Counted from the first letter of the stretch, positions 8,006 to 18,501 are shown. The stretch is 64,000 nucleotides of DNA from Psychrobacter sp. UBA5136 (GCF_002414005.1 NZ_DHYG01000066.1:1-64000), one strand, 5' to 3'. Notes: generated from the sequence alone by a model not told the origin. Numbers and translations: made by a program.

Positions 8006-10225
8006 TTACAAAGAAGCAATGGCCTCGTTAAACAAAGTACTTGGACGCATGGCTTTTTCAGCTAACGCTTCATCGGCAAAGTAATAGCCTTTTAGATCCA
8101 TCGGCTGACCCTGAACTGCATTAAGCTGCTCAACGATCGCGGCTTCATTGTCTTCAAGTGTTTGAGCTAGCGGCGCAAACTGTGCTTTTAGCTCGCTATT
8201 TTCATCTTGTGCAGCTAATTCTTCAGCCCAGTATTTTGCCAGATAGAAATGGCTACCACGGTTATCCAGCTCGCCCGTTTTACGTGATGGCGATTTGTCA
8301 TTTAACAGCAGCTTTTCAGTGGCTCTATCGAGCGCATCTGCCAATACTTGCGCCTTAGCGTTACCATCGTTCTTAGCCAAATGCTCTAAAGATTCGGTTA
8401 AAGCTAAGAACTCACCGAGAGAGTCCCAACGTAGATGGTTTTCTTCAAGTAGCTGTTGTACGTGTTTTGGTGCTGAACCGCCTGCACCTGTTTCAAACAA
8501 ACCGCCGCCTTTCATTAACGGTACAACCGACAGCATTTTAGCACTGGTACCCAATTCTAAAATTGGGAACAAATCGGTTAGGTAATCACGCAAGATATTA
8601 CCAGTCGCCGAAATCGTATCTAGACCGCGAGCAACACGCTCTAAGGTATAACGCATGGCGCGAACTTGCGACATGATTTCAATGTGCAGACCGTCGGTAT
8701 TGTGATCTTTTAAATAGGTTCTCACCTTTTTAATCAGCTCATTTTCATGTGGACGGTATGGGTCGAGCCAAAAGACGACAGGGGTATTTGATTCGCGGGC
8801 GCGGCGTACGGCAAGCTTCACCCAATCTTGGATAGGGGCATCTTTGGTCTGACACATGCGCCAGATATCGCCCTTTTCAACACGCTGCTCAAGCAAGACT
8901 TCACCTGAGTCAACATCGACAATACGCGCCACACCCGTGTCGCTAGATTCAAAGGTTTTATCGTGCGAGCCGTATTCTTCTGCTTTTTGCGCCATCAGGC
9001 CAACGTTTGGCACCGTACCCATCGTGGTTGGGTCAAAGTTACCATGCCATTTACAGAAGTTAATCATCTCTTGGTAAATACGCGCAAAGGTTGATTCTGG
9101 CATGACCGCTTTACAGTCATATAATTTGCCATCAGCGCCCCACATTTTACCGCCATTACGAATCATCGCTGGCATAGACGCATCGACAATCACATCACTT
9201 GGAGAATGGAAGTTGGTGATGCCTTTTGATGAATCAACCATCGCTAGGCGTGGACGATGCACTTGGCAGGCATGTAAGTCGCGCTCAATCTCTTCACGCA
9301 AGCTGGCTGGCAATTCGGCGATTTTTTCGTACAAGCTTGCCATACCGTTATTGACGTTAATACCCAGCTCGTCAAATAACGCGCCATGTTTTTGGAAGGC
9401 GTCTTTATAATAAATGCGCACCGCGTGACCAAAGACGATAGGATGCGATACCTTCATCATGGTGGCTTTTACGTGTAGGGAAAATAAAATACCGGCTTCG
9501 CGGCAATCTTCCATTTCACGCTCATAAAATTCGAGCAGCGCTTTTTTGCTCATAAACATCAAGTCGATGACTTCTTTATCAAGCAACTCAATTTTTGGTT
9601 TTAACACCTTGGTCGTACCATCTTCGAGCAACAGCTCCATACGAACGGTACGCGCTTTATCTAAGGTCAGTGATTGCTCACCATCATAAAAGTCGCCGCT
9701 GTGCATGTGCGACACGTGGGTTTGTGACCACTGTTTCCATTCGCCCATCGAATGCGGATGCTTGCGCGCGTAGTTTTTAACTGCTTTTGGCGCGCGGCGG
9801 TCTGAGTTCCCTTCACGTAATACTGGATTTACCGAGCTGCCGAGGCTTTTGCCATAACGACGACGGATTTCTTCTTCTTCCTCAGTTTTTGGCTCATCTG
9901 GAAAATCAGGAATCGCGTAGCCCTTACCTTGTAGCTCTTTGATAGCTGCTTTTAGCTGCTGTACAGAGGCACTGATATTCGGCAATTTGATGATATTGGC
10001 GTTTGGATCTTGGGTCAATTCACCCAGCTCAGCGAGGCTATTAGGGACGCGCTGCTCTTCGGTTAAGTATTCTGGAAATTCAGCCAACACACGCGCAGCA
10101 ACAGAGATATCACTGGTTTCAACGTCGATGCCTGCTGTTTGCGTAAAGGCTTTTACAATAGGCAAAAATGATAAGGTTGCAAGCGCTGGGGCTTCGTCAG
10201 TTTTTGTATAAATAATTTTTGACAT
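8006..10225 (-). CDS. icd2: NADP-dependent isocitrate dehydrogenase, monomeric type
   Basis: The 739-residue protein belongs to the monomeric NADP-IDH family (about 740 aa), which catalyses the same reaction as Icd but is not recognisably similar in sequence. Characteristic stretches are [20 protein letters not shown] at the N-terminus, the block ending in [59 protein letters not shown], and [20 protein letters not shown] in the C-terminal half. It starts at ATG 10225 and ends before a strong terminator. Cold-adapted gammaproteobacteria such as Colwellia maris and Psychrobacter are known to carry both isozymes. By that precedent one may be regulated by temperature or carbon source, but the sequence does not show this. 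Confidence 0.96.
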   Translation of the reverse strand: MSKIIYTKTDEAPALATLSFLPIVKAFTQTAGIDVETSDISVAARVLAEFPEYLTEEQRVPNSLAELGELTQDPNANIIKLPNISASVQQLKAAIKELQGKGYAIPDFPDEPKTEEEEEIRRRYGKSLGSSVNPVLREGNSDRRAPKAVKNYARKHPHSMGEWKQWSQTHVSHMHSGDFYDGEQSLTLDKARTVRMELLLEDGTTKVLKPKIELLDKEVIDLMFMSKKALLEFYEREMEDCREAGILFSLHVKATMMKVSHPIVFGHAVRIYYKDAFQKHGALFDELGINVNNGMASLYEKIAELPASLREEIERDLHACQVHRPRLAMVDSSKGITNFHSPSDVIVDASMPAMIRNGGKMWGADGKLYDCKAVMPESTFARIYQEMINFCKWHGNFDPTTMGTVPNVGLMAQKAEEYGSHDKTFESSDTGVARIVDVDSGEVLLEQRVEKGDIWRMCQTKDAPIQDWVKLAVRRARESNTPVVFWLDPYRPHENELIKKVRTYLKDHNTDGLHIEIMSQVRAMRYTLERVARGLDTISATGNILRDYLTDLFPILELGTSAKMLSVVPLMKGGGLFETGAGGSAPKHVQQLLEENHLRWDSLGEFLALTESLEHLAKNDGNAKAQVLADALDRATEKLLLNDKSPSRKTGELDNRGSHFYLAKYWAEELAAQDENSELKAQFAPLAQTLEDNEAAIVEQLNAVQGQPMDLKGYYFADEALAEKAMRPSTLFNEAIASL

Positions 10226-11138
10226 ATTAGTAGGTTATTCCTTGTTGTCATTAATGAGGTCAATAAGGCTGGGGAAACAGTTAATAGCGCTACCCAGCCT
10301 TTATACCATAATGGGCTACGGGGTTGGTTCGAGGTTCAATCGAGATCCAAATACACAGGCGTCTTTTATCGCCATTCTTGAGCGGGTCTGACTGCTAGAA
10401 AAATATTTTGTTGGCAGTCATCTGCTTTTATTTGCCTTTAGTAATAATTTGCCTTATCAAGCGCCATCTTTATTAGAGGTGGCTATCAAAGGCTCACAAT
10501 CAAAAGGCTATTACTAATAAGTTATTAATAAAAAGTTATTACTAAAAATTCATGCTGACCATCTACTTAGTGCGCCCAAGTGGCAACAATCTAAGAGCGA
10601 ATGGCTGACGCGATATTATAGTTGATCCACTATAAATACGATACGATGTCAATCTTGTATATTGAACTAAGTATACTATTTTCGCTCATACCTTATGTAT
10701 CTGAATTATATTAAGCTAATAATAGCCTTATTCTACCAGTCCTCAGCGCCAATATCATCTTTTGCGTGCAATTAGCGCGCTTTTAGTCCTATTTTTTGCC
10801 TTTGTGGGCTTGTTTGTTAAATGATGCGCTTGTCGATGCGCTTATCAAGATGTTTATTCTTCACATTATCTGTTTCTACAACGCTAATTTCAACGAAAGC
10901 TACCTCTACGCTCTATAAATAAAACGACCAGTTAAGCTACCAGTCTCGCTGTGCCACTTTTAGAAGAACCTAACTGTATGCGTGCTTAATAAAAGCATTT
11001 TCAGCATGCGATAATTCTCTGTATTTTTTGCAATTTGAATTTTTGCAAATTGTGACAGCAAAAACGTTGAAATTTGATAGGGTAAATCATAAAGATCAAT
11101 GAATTAAAGAAAAATTCTAAAAAAACAGTGTGGTGATG
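10226..11138. other. Gene-free region of about 0.9 kb
   Basis: No credible ORF is visible on either strand. It contains an inverted repeat near 10267-10299 (GGCTGGG / CCCAGCC) just upstream of the IDH gene. There is also a 14-bp tandem duplication at 10520-10547 and a short direct repeat (GATGCGCTT twice) near 10823-10843. It must contain the divergent promoters of the IDH and acyltransferase genes, and is long enough for an unrecognised small RNA. Confidence 0.45.
10520..10547. repeat. Tandem 14-bp duplication
   Basis: AGTTATTAATAAAA is followed immediately by AGTTATTACTAAAA (one mismatch) in the gene-free region. Confidence 0.6.
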
Positions 11139-12503
11139 ATGACTTTACAATACGCATTACTTAATGATAATAGCTGGCAAGCAATGGCTCACTGGCAAAC
11201 GCCAGACACGCCTTTTATGACATTTGAGTTTTGGCAGGCGCTTAATGATACAGAGGCTATCGGCGAAAAAGCGGGCTGGTTACCGATTTACGTCTTAATC
11301 TATCGTCCAAATAAGACAAATGATGATATTGACGACAGTAATGCTGATGATATTAATGATAGTAGTCCAGCGCAGCCAACGCTTTCTTCAGCACAAATAG
11401 GGCAGCCTGTTGCGGTCATGCCGGTTTTTATCAAAGGTCATCATCAAGGAGAGTTTGTGTTTGACCATGCGTGGGCACAAGCGTACGCGCAATATGGCCT
11501 TGATTATTATCCGCGTTTGGTGACCAGCGCGCCGTATACTCCCGTGACTGGCCAGCGCTTGTGGCTGGCAGAAGGTGAGGCGCTAAATGCAGATATTTTA
11601 AAAACAGCTATCGCAGGGGTAGATGACATTGCTCAGCAAGTCGACGCCTCTGGCTGGCATGGTTTATTTGTGACGCCTGAGCTGGCGGCTATTGCTAACG
11701 CGTCAATGCCAACCGATATCGATATAGAAATGGCGCTTCATAGTCGAGAAAATGGTGTGGCGGCAGAGCTGATTAAATTACCAATACTTGAGCGACAAGG
11801 CTGCCAGTTTTTATGGCAAAATAAAAATCTTGGTCAAAATAACGAGAAATTTTCCGACTTTGATGCTTTTTTGGCAACCTTTCGAGCCAAAAAACGCAAA
11901 ACCGTGCGCGCTGAGCGGCGTAAAGTCGCTGAGCAAGGCATCAGCTGTCAACGTAAATGCGGTAACGCTATCACTGCAGAAGATTGGCAGACGTTTTATC
12001 ATTGTTATGTGATGACCTACGCGGTACGTGGGCAGCAGCCTTATTTAACGCTAGATTTTTTTAAAAAATTAGCGGCTAGCATACCTGAGCATTTAATGCT
12101 CGCGCAAGCGCTTGATGCCAATAGTGAGATTATCGCCAGCAGTTTGTTTTTCTACGATAAACCGAATAGTAAAAATGCCACGCTTTATGGCCGTTATTGG
12201 GGCGCGCTGGGTGAGTATGATAGTTTGCACTTTGAGCTGTGTTATTATCAAGGTATCGAGTTTGCGATTGAGCAAGGATTGACGTATTTTGATCCGGGCA
12301 CCCAAGGTGAGCACAAGCTAGTTCGCGGCTTTATGCCGACCAAAACTCACTCGTTGCATCGTATTTATGATGGGCGTTTTATCCCAGCGATTAGCAATTT
12401 TTGCGTAAAAGACCGCATGCATATGGCGCAGTATTGCAAGCAGGCCTTTGAAGCCTTGCCGTTTAATATTGATAATATGCCGATGTTTGATAATACTGAT
12501 TAA
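11136..12503 (+). CDS. COG3146 / DUF482 GNAT-like N-acyltransferase
   Basis: The product (about 455 aa) matches the predicted N-acyltransferase family COG3146 (FemAB/GNAT-like). The decisive C-terminal blocks are a RAKKRKTVRAERRKVAEQG-type stretch, YGRYWGALGEYDSLHFELCY, and FDPGTQGEHKLVRGFMPTKT, which are characteristic of this family. The acceptor is unknown; names linking it to peptidoglycan biosynthesis are transferred annotation. A non-conserved Asp/Asn-rich insert (about residues 63-80, DDIDDSNADDINDSS) sits in the N-terminal third. Two GTG codons precede tandem ATGs at 11136 and 11139 with no clear Shine-Dalgarno, so the exact start is uncertain. ubiC follows 71 bp downstream. Confidence 0.8.
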   Translation: MMTLQYALLNDNSWQAMAHWQTPDTPFMTFEFWQALNDTEAIGEKAGWLPIYVLIYRPNKTNDDIDDSNADDINDSSPAQPTLSSAQIGQPVAVMPVFIKGHHQGEFVFDHAWAQAYAQYGLDYYPRLVTSAPYTPVTGQRLWLAEGEALNADILKTAIAGVDDIAQQVDASGWHGLFVTPELAAIANASMPTDIDIEMALHSRENGVAAELIKLPILERQGCQFLWQNKNLGQNNEKFSDFDAFLATFRAKKRKTVRAERRKVAEQGISCQRKCGNAITAEDWQTFYHCYVMTYAVRGQQPYLTLDFFKKLAASIPEHLMLAQALDANSEIIASSLFFYDKPNSKNATLYGRYWGALGEYDSLHFELCYYQGIEFAIEQGLTYFDPGTQGEHKLVRGFMPTKTHSLHRIYDGRFIPAISNFCVKDRMHMAQYCKQAFEALPFNIDNMPMFDNTD

Positions 12504-12574
12504 ACCTCGATAGTTTTTTTGCTAATCTTTGTCCAATGTCTTCCTACCTAATACTTTTCTATCAGCTGTAAACT

Positions 12575-13075
12575 ATGACTCCTCATTTTCCTCGTTCTGC
12601 CCCGTTATCCGCTCCTGCTGAGCTAGTCGATTTTCTCAATACCGAAGGGTCGCTGACGGCCATGCTGGAAGTAAGAGCAGGGCAGCCGTTACGTGTCGAG
12701 CGCAGTTTTGAGGGCTATCGGTTATTATCCTTGGCGCAAAAAAAGCAGTTGGGTATGCAAGGTGCGGCGTTAAACCATCCATTGTTGGCGTGGGTACGTG
12801 AGTCGCAGTTGTATGGCAATAGTGAGCAGCCGTGGGTGCAAGCTCAAAGTATTTTTCCTTTGATCAGTTTAAAAGGGTGCGCCCGCCGTTTACAGCAGCT
12901 AAAAAGCACACCGATTGGCTATGTGTTATTTAAGCGTAGCCGCACTTTGCCCAATCGACGTGCTATCGAACAGACGGCAGATGGCTGGCAACGGCAGACG
13001 CTGTATGATTGGTACGGGCGAAAAATACTGATTAGTGAGACTTTCCTAGCAGCGTTTTTAGCTAATGAGGGTTAA
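12575..13075 (+). CDS. ubiC: Chorismate--pyruvate lyase
   Basis: Cytoplasmic enzyme releasing pyruvate from chorismate to give 4-hydroxybenzoate, the first committed step of ubiquinone synthesis. The 166-residue length fits UbiC (about 165). Family motifs are visible: the N-terminal LTAMLEVRAGQPLRVE, then LAWVRESQLYGNSEQPWVQA, which includes the conserved WVRE...PWV block. IFPLISLKGCARRLQQL, IGYVLFKRSRTLPNRR and the terminal W-R-R/S-x-F region follow. No ubiA follows it, unlike the E. coli ubiCA operon. It is probably co-transcribed with the upstream acyltransferase gene. Confidence 0.88.
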   Translation: MTPHFPRSAPLSAPAELVDFLNTEGSLTAMLEVRAGQPLRVERSFEGYRLLSLAQKKQLGMQGAALNHPLLAWVRESQLYGNSEQPWVQAQSIFPLISLKGCARRLQQLKSTPIGYVLFKRSRTLPNRRAIEQTADGWQRQTLYDWYGRKILISETFLAAFLANEG

Positions 13076-13384
13076 ATAGTTACAATGAAGGTTGATATAT
13101 AAAATCAGTAAGTCGTTTATTTTATTGCGCATTTATTTTCCTAACAGCGCCATTTAAATTCTTCAGCTTACAGTGAGGCTTTTTTGCGCTCACAGGCCAA
13201 AGTTTCATGCTACACTTAATCCATAGCGATGATATCGATGCCTTTATATATCGAATTTATTGCCAAACCAGACAAGCTCTTAACAGGTCGATTGCCTTTG
13301 TTTGTCTACTTCAAGCTTCTTTTGCTACTCACTTCTTTTCAATGAAAGTCACCACTAACGACAGTCACTACTTAGGACCTCACT
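13076..13384. other. Leader region of glyA
   Basis: About 309 bp with no credible gene; a 61-codon frame at 13207 overlaps the glyA start and looks spurious. Must contain the glyA promoter. I could not recognise a riboswitch or a clear regulator site. Confidence 0.4.
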
Positions 13385-14641
13385 ATGTTTAAAGATATTT
13401 CTCTCAAAGAATTTGATCCAGTACTTGCTGAAGCCATGGCTGCTGAAAGCGTTCGTCAAGAAAATCACATTGAGCTTATTGCATCAGAAAACTACTGCTC
13501 GCAAGCAGTGATGGAAGCACAAGGCACCGACCTGACCAATAAATACGCTGAAGGCTATCCTGGCAAGCGTTATTATGGTGGCTGTGAACATGTCGACGTG
13601 GTTGAGCAATTGGCTATTGACCGTGCCAAAGAATTGTTTGGCGCTGAGTACGCCAACGTCCAGCCGCACTCGGGCAGTCAAGCAAACTCGGCGGTATTTT
13701 TAGCACTACTTGAAGCGAACGATACGGTACTTGGTATGAGCCTAGACGCGGGTGGTCACTTGACGCACGGCGCGCATATCAACTTTTCAGGTTTGAATTA
13801 CAACGCGGTACAGTATGGTTTGGTTGAAGAAACGGGCCTGATCGATTATGACGAAGTTGAGCGTTTGGCAAAAGAGCACAAACCTAAAATGATTATTGCT
13901 GGTTTTTCAGCGTATTCACAAGTGATCGATTGGGCGCGTTTCCGTAAAATCGCTGACGAAGTTGGCGCTTACCTGTTAGTAGATATGGCGCACGTTGCAG
14001 GGTTGGTCGCTGGTGGTGTTTATCCAAACCCAGTCCCATTTGCCGATGTGGTTACAACGACGACGCACAAAACGCTACGTGGCCCGCGCTCAGGAATGAT
14101 TTTAGCGCGTGATGAAAAACTGGCGAAAAAGCTAAACTCTGGTGTATTCCCAGGCAATCAAGGTGGTCCATTGATGCACGTCATCGCGGCAAAAGCGGTT
14201 TGCTTTAAAGAAGCGCTAGAAGATAACTTCAAAACTTATCAGCAGCAAGTGGTTAAAAACGCCAAAGCAATGGCAAAAGTGATTCAAGAACGCGGCTATG
14301 AAATCATCTCTGGCGGCACTGAAAACCATCTGATGCTTATCAGCTTGGTTAAGCAAGAGATGACCGGTAAAGAAGCCGACAAATGGCTTGGTGACGCGCA
14401 CATCACGGTCAATAAAAACGCTGTGCCAAACGATCCAAAATCGCCATTTGTCACCTCTGGTATCCGTATCGGTACGCCAGCAATTACCACGCGCGGCTTT
14501 AACGAAGCACAAGCGGGCGAGTTGGCAGGCTGGATTTGTGACGTGCTAGACAGCCGCGGTGACGAGAAAGTCGCTGCTGAAGTACGCGCTAAAGTAGAAG
14601 CCATCTGTAAAGAGCTACCAGTTTACGAAAAAAACCAGTAA
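13385..14641 (+). CDS. glyA: Serine hydroxymethyltransferase
   Basis: PLP enzyme interconverting serine and glycine with transfer of a one-carbon unit to tetrahydrofolate. The 418-residue length equals the bacterial norm. Visible motifs are [38 protein letters not shown] and [11 protein letters not shown]. The PLP-lysine block [16 protein letters not shown] has its Lys at residue 229, the same number as in E. coli Gly[15 protein letters not shown] is also present. It is monocistronic with a strong terminator shared with the convergent gltS. Confidence 0.98.
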   Translation: MFKDISLKEFDPVLAEAMAAESVRQENHIELIASENYCSQAVMEAQGTDLTNKYAEGYPGKRYYGGCEHVDVVEQLAIDRAKELFGAEYANVQPHSGSQANSAVFLALLEANDTVLGMSLDAGGHLTHGAHINFSGLNYNAVQYGLVEETGLIDYDEVERLAKEHKPKMIIAGFSAYSQVIDWARFRKIADEVGAYLLVDMAHVAGLVAGGVYPNPVPFADVVTTTTHKTLRGPRSGMILARDEKLAKKLNSGVFPGNQGGPLMHVIAAKAVCFKEALEDNFKTYQQQVVKNAKAMAKVIQERGYEIISGGTENHLMLISLVKQEMTGKEADKWLGDAHITVNKNAVPNDPKSPFVTSGIRIGTPAITTRGFNEAQAGELAGWICDVLDSRGDEKVAAEVRAKVEAICKELPVYEKNQ

Positions 14642-14673
14642 TTTTTATTTGGTGAGTTTCAAAATTTAGAGAG

Positions 14674-14708
14674 AAAAAAACCGCTTAGCTTTGCTAGGCG
14701 GTTTTTTA
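14674..14708. terminator. Bidirectional terminator glyA / gltS
   Basis: The stem AAAAAACCGCTTAGC / GCTAGGCGGTTTTTT closes a 3-nt loop between the convergent glyA and gltS genes. Confidence 0.88.
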
Positions 14709-14732
14709 TTGTCTAGACAATAATGTAGAAGA

Positions 14733-16004
14733 TTAAAACGGCAACTTGGTAAATATCTGCAAGATGGTGGCGTTAACGATATCGACAAAGAACGCCCCAA
14801 CCATTGGTACAATCAAAAATGCCTTGTGTGATGGCAAATAGCGATCGGTAACCGCCTGCATATTGGCAATTGCCGTCGGCGTTGCGCCCATACCAAAACC
14901 GCAATGCCCTGCTGATAACACCGCGGCGTCATAGTCTTTACCCATGACTTTAAAGGTAATAAAGTAAGCGTAGGCAATCATCAGCATTGTTTGCACCAGT
15001 AAGATAATTAATACCGGCCCTGCTAAGTCAGTCAACTGCCAAAGTTTTAATGACAATAACGCCATCGCTAAGAACAGACTCAAAGAAGCGTTACCAATGA
15101 CGTCGATAGCACGGTCAAACATATCAAAATTAAACACCATGGTTAAGGTATTACGCAAAATCACACCGCCGGCCAGTGCCCATACGAAAGTCGGCAGCTC
15201 AAACCACGTATCCTCCGCCACCAACGTCATAATGTCAGCAAAAGCCAAGGCGGCAGCAAACAATGCCAACGATTCAATGGTAGAGGAGGCGGTGATCAGA
15301 CGAATATTATCCGGCTTTTCAAACATCTCTTTATTGCCGTGTACTTCTTCTTCGTTGTGCTTGGTGCTATATAGTGATTGCTCGCTGGCAAGTCGTTCAA
15401 CGTCACTTGGATTTGGATTAACCGCCGCTGGTTTTAAACCCAGTTTTTGAATCAAACGGCGTGCAACCGGACCGCCAATGACGCCGCCTGCAACCAAACC
15501 ATAAGTGGCGACCGCGATACCAAGGGTCGTGGCACCAACCACGCCATACTGCTCTTCTAGGGTAATACCCCAAGCGCCTGCGGTACCGTGGCCACCGGTC
15601 AGAGCGATTGAACCTGTCACTAGACCTAGCAGCGGGTCAAGTCCAAGCACGCTCGCCATTGCCATGCCCACGGCGTCTTGTAAAATGATAAACACTGATA
15701 CCACGACGGTAAAAATCAATAATGGGGAGCCGCCTGCTTTTAACCTACCAAAGTCGGCGCTCAGCCCGATAGAGGCAAAAAACATCAGCATGGTTGCGGT
15801 TTGCAGTCCTTGATGGAAGTTAAAGCTATAGCCCCAAATGATATTAAGAATATAGACGACAATCGCTGCGACCAAACCACCGGCTACTGGCTCAGGAATA
15901 TTGAAATCTTCTAAAAACTTAATCCGTTTGACTAAAAAGCGTCCAAGCAACAGCACTAATGTGGCTAATATCAAGGTATAGTAGCCGTTTAGGGTGATTT
16001 CCAT
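14733..16004 (-). CDS. gltS: Sodium/glutamate symporter
   Basis: This 423-residue polytopic inner-membrane protein belongs to the GltS family, which imports glutamate with Na+. Family signatures are visible: LLLGRFLVKRIKFLEDFNIP and EPVAGGLVAA at the N-terminus, GLVTGSIALTGGHGTAGAWG in the first half, and VLSAGHCGFGMGATPTAIAN in the second. These paired Gly-rich re-entrant loops are typical of the family. A central hydrophilic loop (about residues 195-225, SDVERLASEQSLYSTKHNEE) separates the two inverted halves. Its leader carries a long imperfect hairpin (16035-16074). A complete gltIJKL ABC system is also encoded 14 kb away. Confidence 0.95.
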   Translation of the reverse strand: MEITLNGYYTLILATLVLLLGRFLVKRIKFLEDFNIPEPVAGGLVAAIVVYILNIIWGYSFNFHQGLQTATMLMFFASIGLSADFGRLKAGGSPLLIFTVVVSVFIILQDAVGMAMASVLGLDPLLGLVTGSIALTGGHGTAGAWGITLEEQYGVVGATTLGIAVATYGLVAGGVIGGPVARRLIQKLGLKPAAVNPNPSDVERLASEQSLYSTKHNEEEVHGNKEMFEKPDNIRLITASSTIESLALFAAALAFADIMTLVAEDTWFELPTFVWALAGGVILRNTLTMVFNFDMFDRAIDVIGNASLSLFLAMALLSLKLWQLTDLAGPVLIILLVQTMLMIAYAYFITFKVMGKDYDAAVLSAGHCGFGMGATPTAIANMQAVTDRYLPSHKAFLIVPMVGAFFVDIVNATILQIFTKLPF

Positions 16005-16034
16005 ATGTTAATCCTTTCTATAAATATAAATTCA

Positions 16035-16074
16035 CCTAAATTCGGGATAAAGCTGGTTTTATCTCGAATTTAGG
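16035..16074. promoter_or_regulatory. Long inverted repeat upstream of gltS
   Basis: Arms CCTAAATTCGGGATAAA and TTTATCTCGAATTTAGG (one mismatch, which can pair as G-U on one strand) have a short loop. The repeat lies 30-70 bp upstream of the gltS start codon, either in the 5' leader or over the promoter. No T-run follows in the gltS direction, so a large operator or an RNA structure is as likely as a terminator. Confidence 0.6.
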
Positions 16075-16177
16075 TTCTGGTCGTCTTGCCATTTTGCATT
16101 GGCACGGCTTTTTATAACGAGCCTATTATTAAGCAAAATAATTTTTATATGGCATATATAACATATTTATTCGTAAT

Positions 16178-16210
16178 AAAAAAACGTCAGCAATTAAGCT
16201 GACGTTTTTT
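16178..16210 (-). terminator. Terminator of proA
   Basis: The stem AACGTCAGC / GCTGACGTT with a 6-nt loop and flanking A6/T6 lies about 50 bp after the proA stop on the minus strand. Confidence 0.88.
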
Positions 16211-16260
16211 ATAAATTATACTCGAGGTTGAGTAATAAATTGTAGTGAAGAAGTAATGCG

Positions 16261-17562
16261 TTAGGCGCGCGTTTCGCCGTGACCGTAGACAATCCACTTT
16301 TGTGAAGTTAAGCCTTCGAGCCCAACCGGTCCGCGAGCATGAATCTTATCGGTTGAAATACCGATTTCGGCACCAAGTCCGTATTCAAACCCATCGGCGA
16401 AACGGCTAGAGGCGTTAATCATAACGCTTGCTGAATCGACTTCGCGGATAAAGCGTTGCGACTTGGTATAATTATCGGTAATGATCACGTCGGTATGATG
16501 ACTGCCGTGGGTATTGATATGCTCAATCGCCTCGTCAATGCCAGATACGACTTTCACCGCTAAAATGGGCGCAAGATATTCGGTATCCCAATCTTCGCTA
16601 GTCGCCGCTGATAAATGGCCTTGAAGAACCGCATTATCCTTTAAGATAGCCTGCGACTTATCATCAAGGCGCAGTTGCATGGCATCATCGGCTTTTACGA
16701 TGGCTTCAGCAATTTTTGGCAATAACTCACTGGCGACTGCCTCATCTACTAACAGTGTCTCCATAGTATTACAGGTGCCGTAGCGATGGGTTTTGGCATT
16801 GACGCTGACTTTAATCGCCGTTTCTGCATCGGCGTCGCTATCGATAAAGGTATGACAATTACCATCCAAATGCTTAATCACAGGGACGCGCGCATCGCGG
16901 CTGATACGTTCAATCAAGCCTTTACCGCCGCGTGGCACGATGACATCGACATAGTCTGTCATGGTGATGAGCTCGCCAACGGCCGCGCGGTCGGTAGTTT
17001 CTAATACTTGCACGCTATGCTCGGACAGACCGACCTTTTTTAAACCTTGTAAAATACATTTTGCAATTGCTTGATTGGACTCAAAGGCTTCAGAGCCACC
17101 GCGTAAGATGATAGCGTTACCAGATTTTAGCGCCAGCGAGGCGGCCTCTAAAGTGACATTGGGACGCGACTCATAAATCATACCGACCACGCCAAGCGGC
17201 ACGCGCATTTTACCCAAATGAATACCCGATGGTCGATAAGTCATATCGGTGACTTCACCAATAGGATCGGGTAGGGCGGCGACATCTTTTAAACCTTGTA
17301 GCATACCGTCGAAGCGCGCGTCATTTAACTCTAGGCGGTCGAGCAAGGCGGCGTCTAAGTCGTTTTTTTGTCCGTTATCCATGTCGATTTTGTTGGCTGC
17401 CAAGATGTCTGCTTTGGCATTTTTTAATGCATCATAAATCGCCATTAACGCTGAATTTTTATCCCCCGTATTGGCAGCAGCAAGCGCTCGCGATGCTGCA
17501 CGTGCTTGCTTGCCGACCATCTGCATATAAGCGGTAACATCTGTGGTATTCGATTGCGTCAT
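16261..17562 (-). CDS. proA: Gamma-glutamyl phosphate reductase
   Basis: Second enzyme of proline synthesis: NADPH-dependent reduction of gamma-glutamyl phosphate to glutamate-5-semialdehyde. The 433-residue protein belongs to the aldehyde dehydrogenase superfamily. Motifs are [20 protein letters not shown] in slightly varied form, [15 protein letters not shown], and [13 protein letters not shown]. The catalytic-Cys block [14 protein letters not shown] has its Cys at residue 264. [11 protein letters not shown] and [15 protein letters not shown] C-terminal blocks also fit. proB is not adjacent, so proline genes are dispersed here. It is monocistronic with its own terminator. Confidence 0.96.
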   Translation of the reverse strand: MTQSNTTDVTAYMQMVGKQARAASRALAAANTGDKNSALMAIYDALKNAKADILAANKIDMDNGQKNDLDAALLDRLELNDARFDGMLQGLKDVAALPDPIGEVTDMTYRPSGIHLGKMRVPLGVVGMIYESRPNVTLEAASLALKSGNAIILRGGSEAFESNQAIAKCILQGLKKVGLSEHSVQVLETTDRAAVGELITMTDYVDVIVPRGGKGLIERISRDARVPVIKHLDGNCHTFIDSDADAETAIKVSVNAKTHRYGTCNTMETLLVDEAVASELLPKIAEAIVKADDAMQLRLDDKSQAILKDNAVLQGHLSAATSEDWDTEYLAPILAVKVVSGIDEAIEHINTHGSHHTDVIITDNYTKSQRFIREVDSASVMINASSRFADGFEYGLGAEIGISTDKIHARGPVGLEGLTSQKWIVYGHGETRA

Positions 17563-17986
17563 AAATTAACGTCCTTATATCATCAAGAATTACAAAAAAC
17601 TGTTGTTTAGCGCCCTGATGGCACTCTGCTATTTAACATAGAGGAGATGGGGGCGATAGTAAAGTCGATTTTGTGAACACAGACCGTTTATCAAGCACGG
17701 CAGAGTTTTTTTAACTTTATTTTAAGGTTACTAACTTTTCTTGTTTCTAACTTTTACGGTATTTAATAAGTCATCAACCGTCAAAAAATAGTTTGCTGTT
17801 ACGTGTTTTTAACAGAACTGCGCTGTAACTGCTAAGGTAGTCACTATAAATCGTGAGTATAGTGGGTGCTAAGAAAGTGGATCAATAAGCTATCGTAATA
17901 GCATAGCAATTGATTCGTGTAGTAAAGTGATAAATGTTAAAAAGATTAATAGATTAATAGATTAATGACTCATGATGGAGAATAAA
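17563..17986. other. Divergent intergenic region with palindrome and 8-bp repeats
   Basis: About 420 bp without a gene. It holds a perfect 7-bp inverted repeat (CACTATA, 9 nt, TATAGTG) at 17842-17864. An 8-bp unit AGATTAAT is tandemly repeated three times near 17943-17967, just before the small lipoprotein gene. GGAG at 17977-17980 is the lipoprotein's ribosome-binding site. Confidence 0.55.
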
Positions 17987-18391
17987 ATGGCTATTAAAAA
18001 TAAAGCGTATAAAAACTGGTTGACGGTAGGCTTGGTGGCAGCAGCTCTAAGCGTCAGCGCGTGCGGTAAAAAAGACGATGCGCCGATGGACGCTGAGCCA
18101 GCAGCCGACGCGCAAACAGCGGTAGAAAATGATGCTACTGGCGTCGCTACGGCGAACAGCACCGATGGCGTTGCTACTGCGGGCGGCACCGATGATGTTG
18201 GCGTTGCTAGCGCGAATGAACCAGCTACCGTAACAGGCAATGTAACCAACGATACTAACACTACTAATGCCAATAGCAATGCTACTGATGGTATGGCGGT
18301 TGGTGAAAATGATGATGTTGGGGTAGCAACAGCTGATGATGCAGAGGTACTTGATGGTACTGAAAGCGAAGAGCATATCTCGACTTACTAG
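17987..18391 (+). CDS. Small low-complexity lipoprotein, function unknown
   Basis: I do not recognise a family. The 134-residue product has a basic N-terminus (MAIKNKAYKNW), a hydrophobic segment and a lipobox-like VSAC at residues 23-26, so it is a predicted lipoprotein. The rest is acidic low complexity rich in Ala, Asp, Thr, Val and Asn. It contains a recurring motif GVATA/DDVGVA(S/T)A (four to five times) and an Asn/Thr run near TNDTNTTNANSNATDG. It contains no predicted catalytic residues. An ATG at 17972 is in frame, but GGAG lies 6 nt before 17987, which decides the start. A terminator follows at 18502. Confidence 0.7.
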   Translation: MAIKNKAYKNWLTVGLVAAALSVSACGKKDDAPMDAEPAADAQTAVENDATGVATANSTDGVATAGGTDDVGVASANEPATVTGNVTNDTNTTNANSNATDGMAVGENDDVGVATADDAEVLDGTESEEHISTY

Positions 18392-18501
18392 TTTTCATCT
18401 GCTCGCTTTATAGGATTAGACAGAGCTAGTTTTATATCGCTAGCATCGACCGATTAAGTCAGCAGATAAAACAGCGCTGATGGTGTTAAGATGATAAAAT
18501 G

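Noticed and set aside
13076..13384. Glycine riboswitch or purine-regulator site before glyA
   Set aside because: No aptamer-like conserved core or clear palindromic operator could be recognised.
13207..13392. 61-codon ORF overlapping the glyA start
   Set aside because: It overlaps the glyA start codon region and has no ribosome-binding site or family features.
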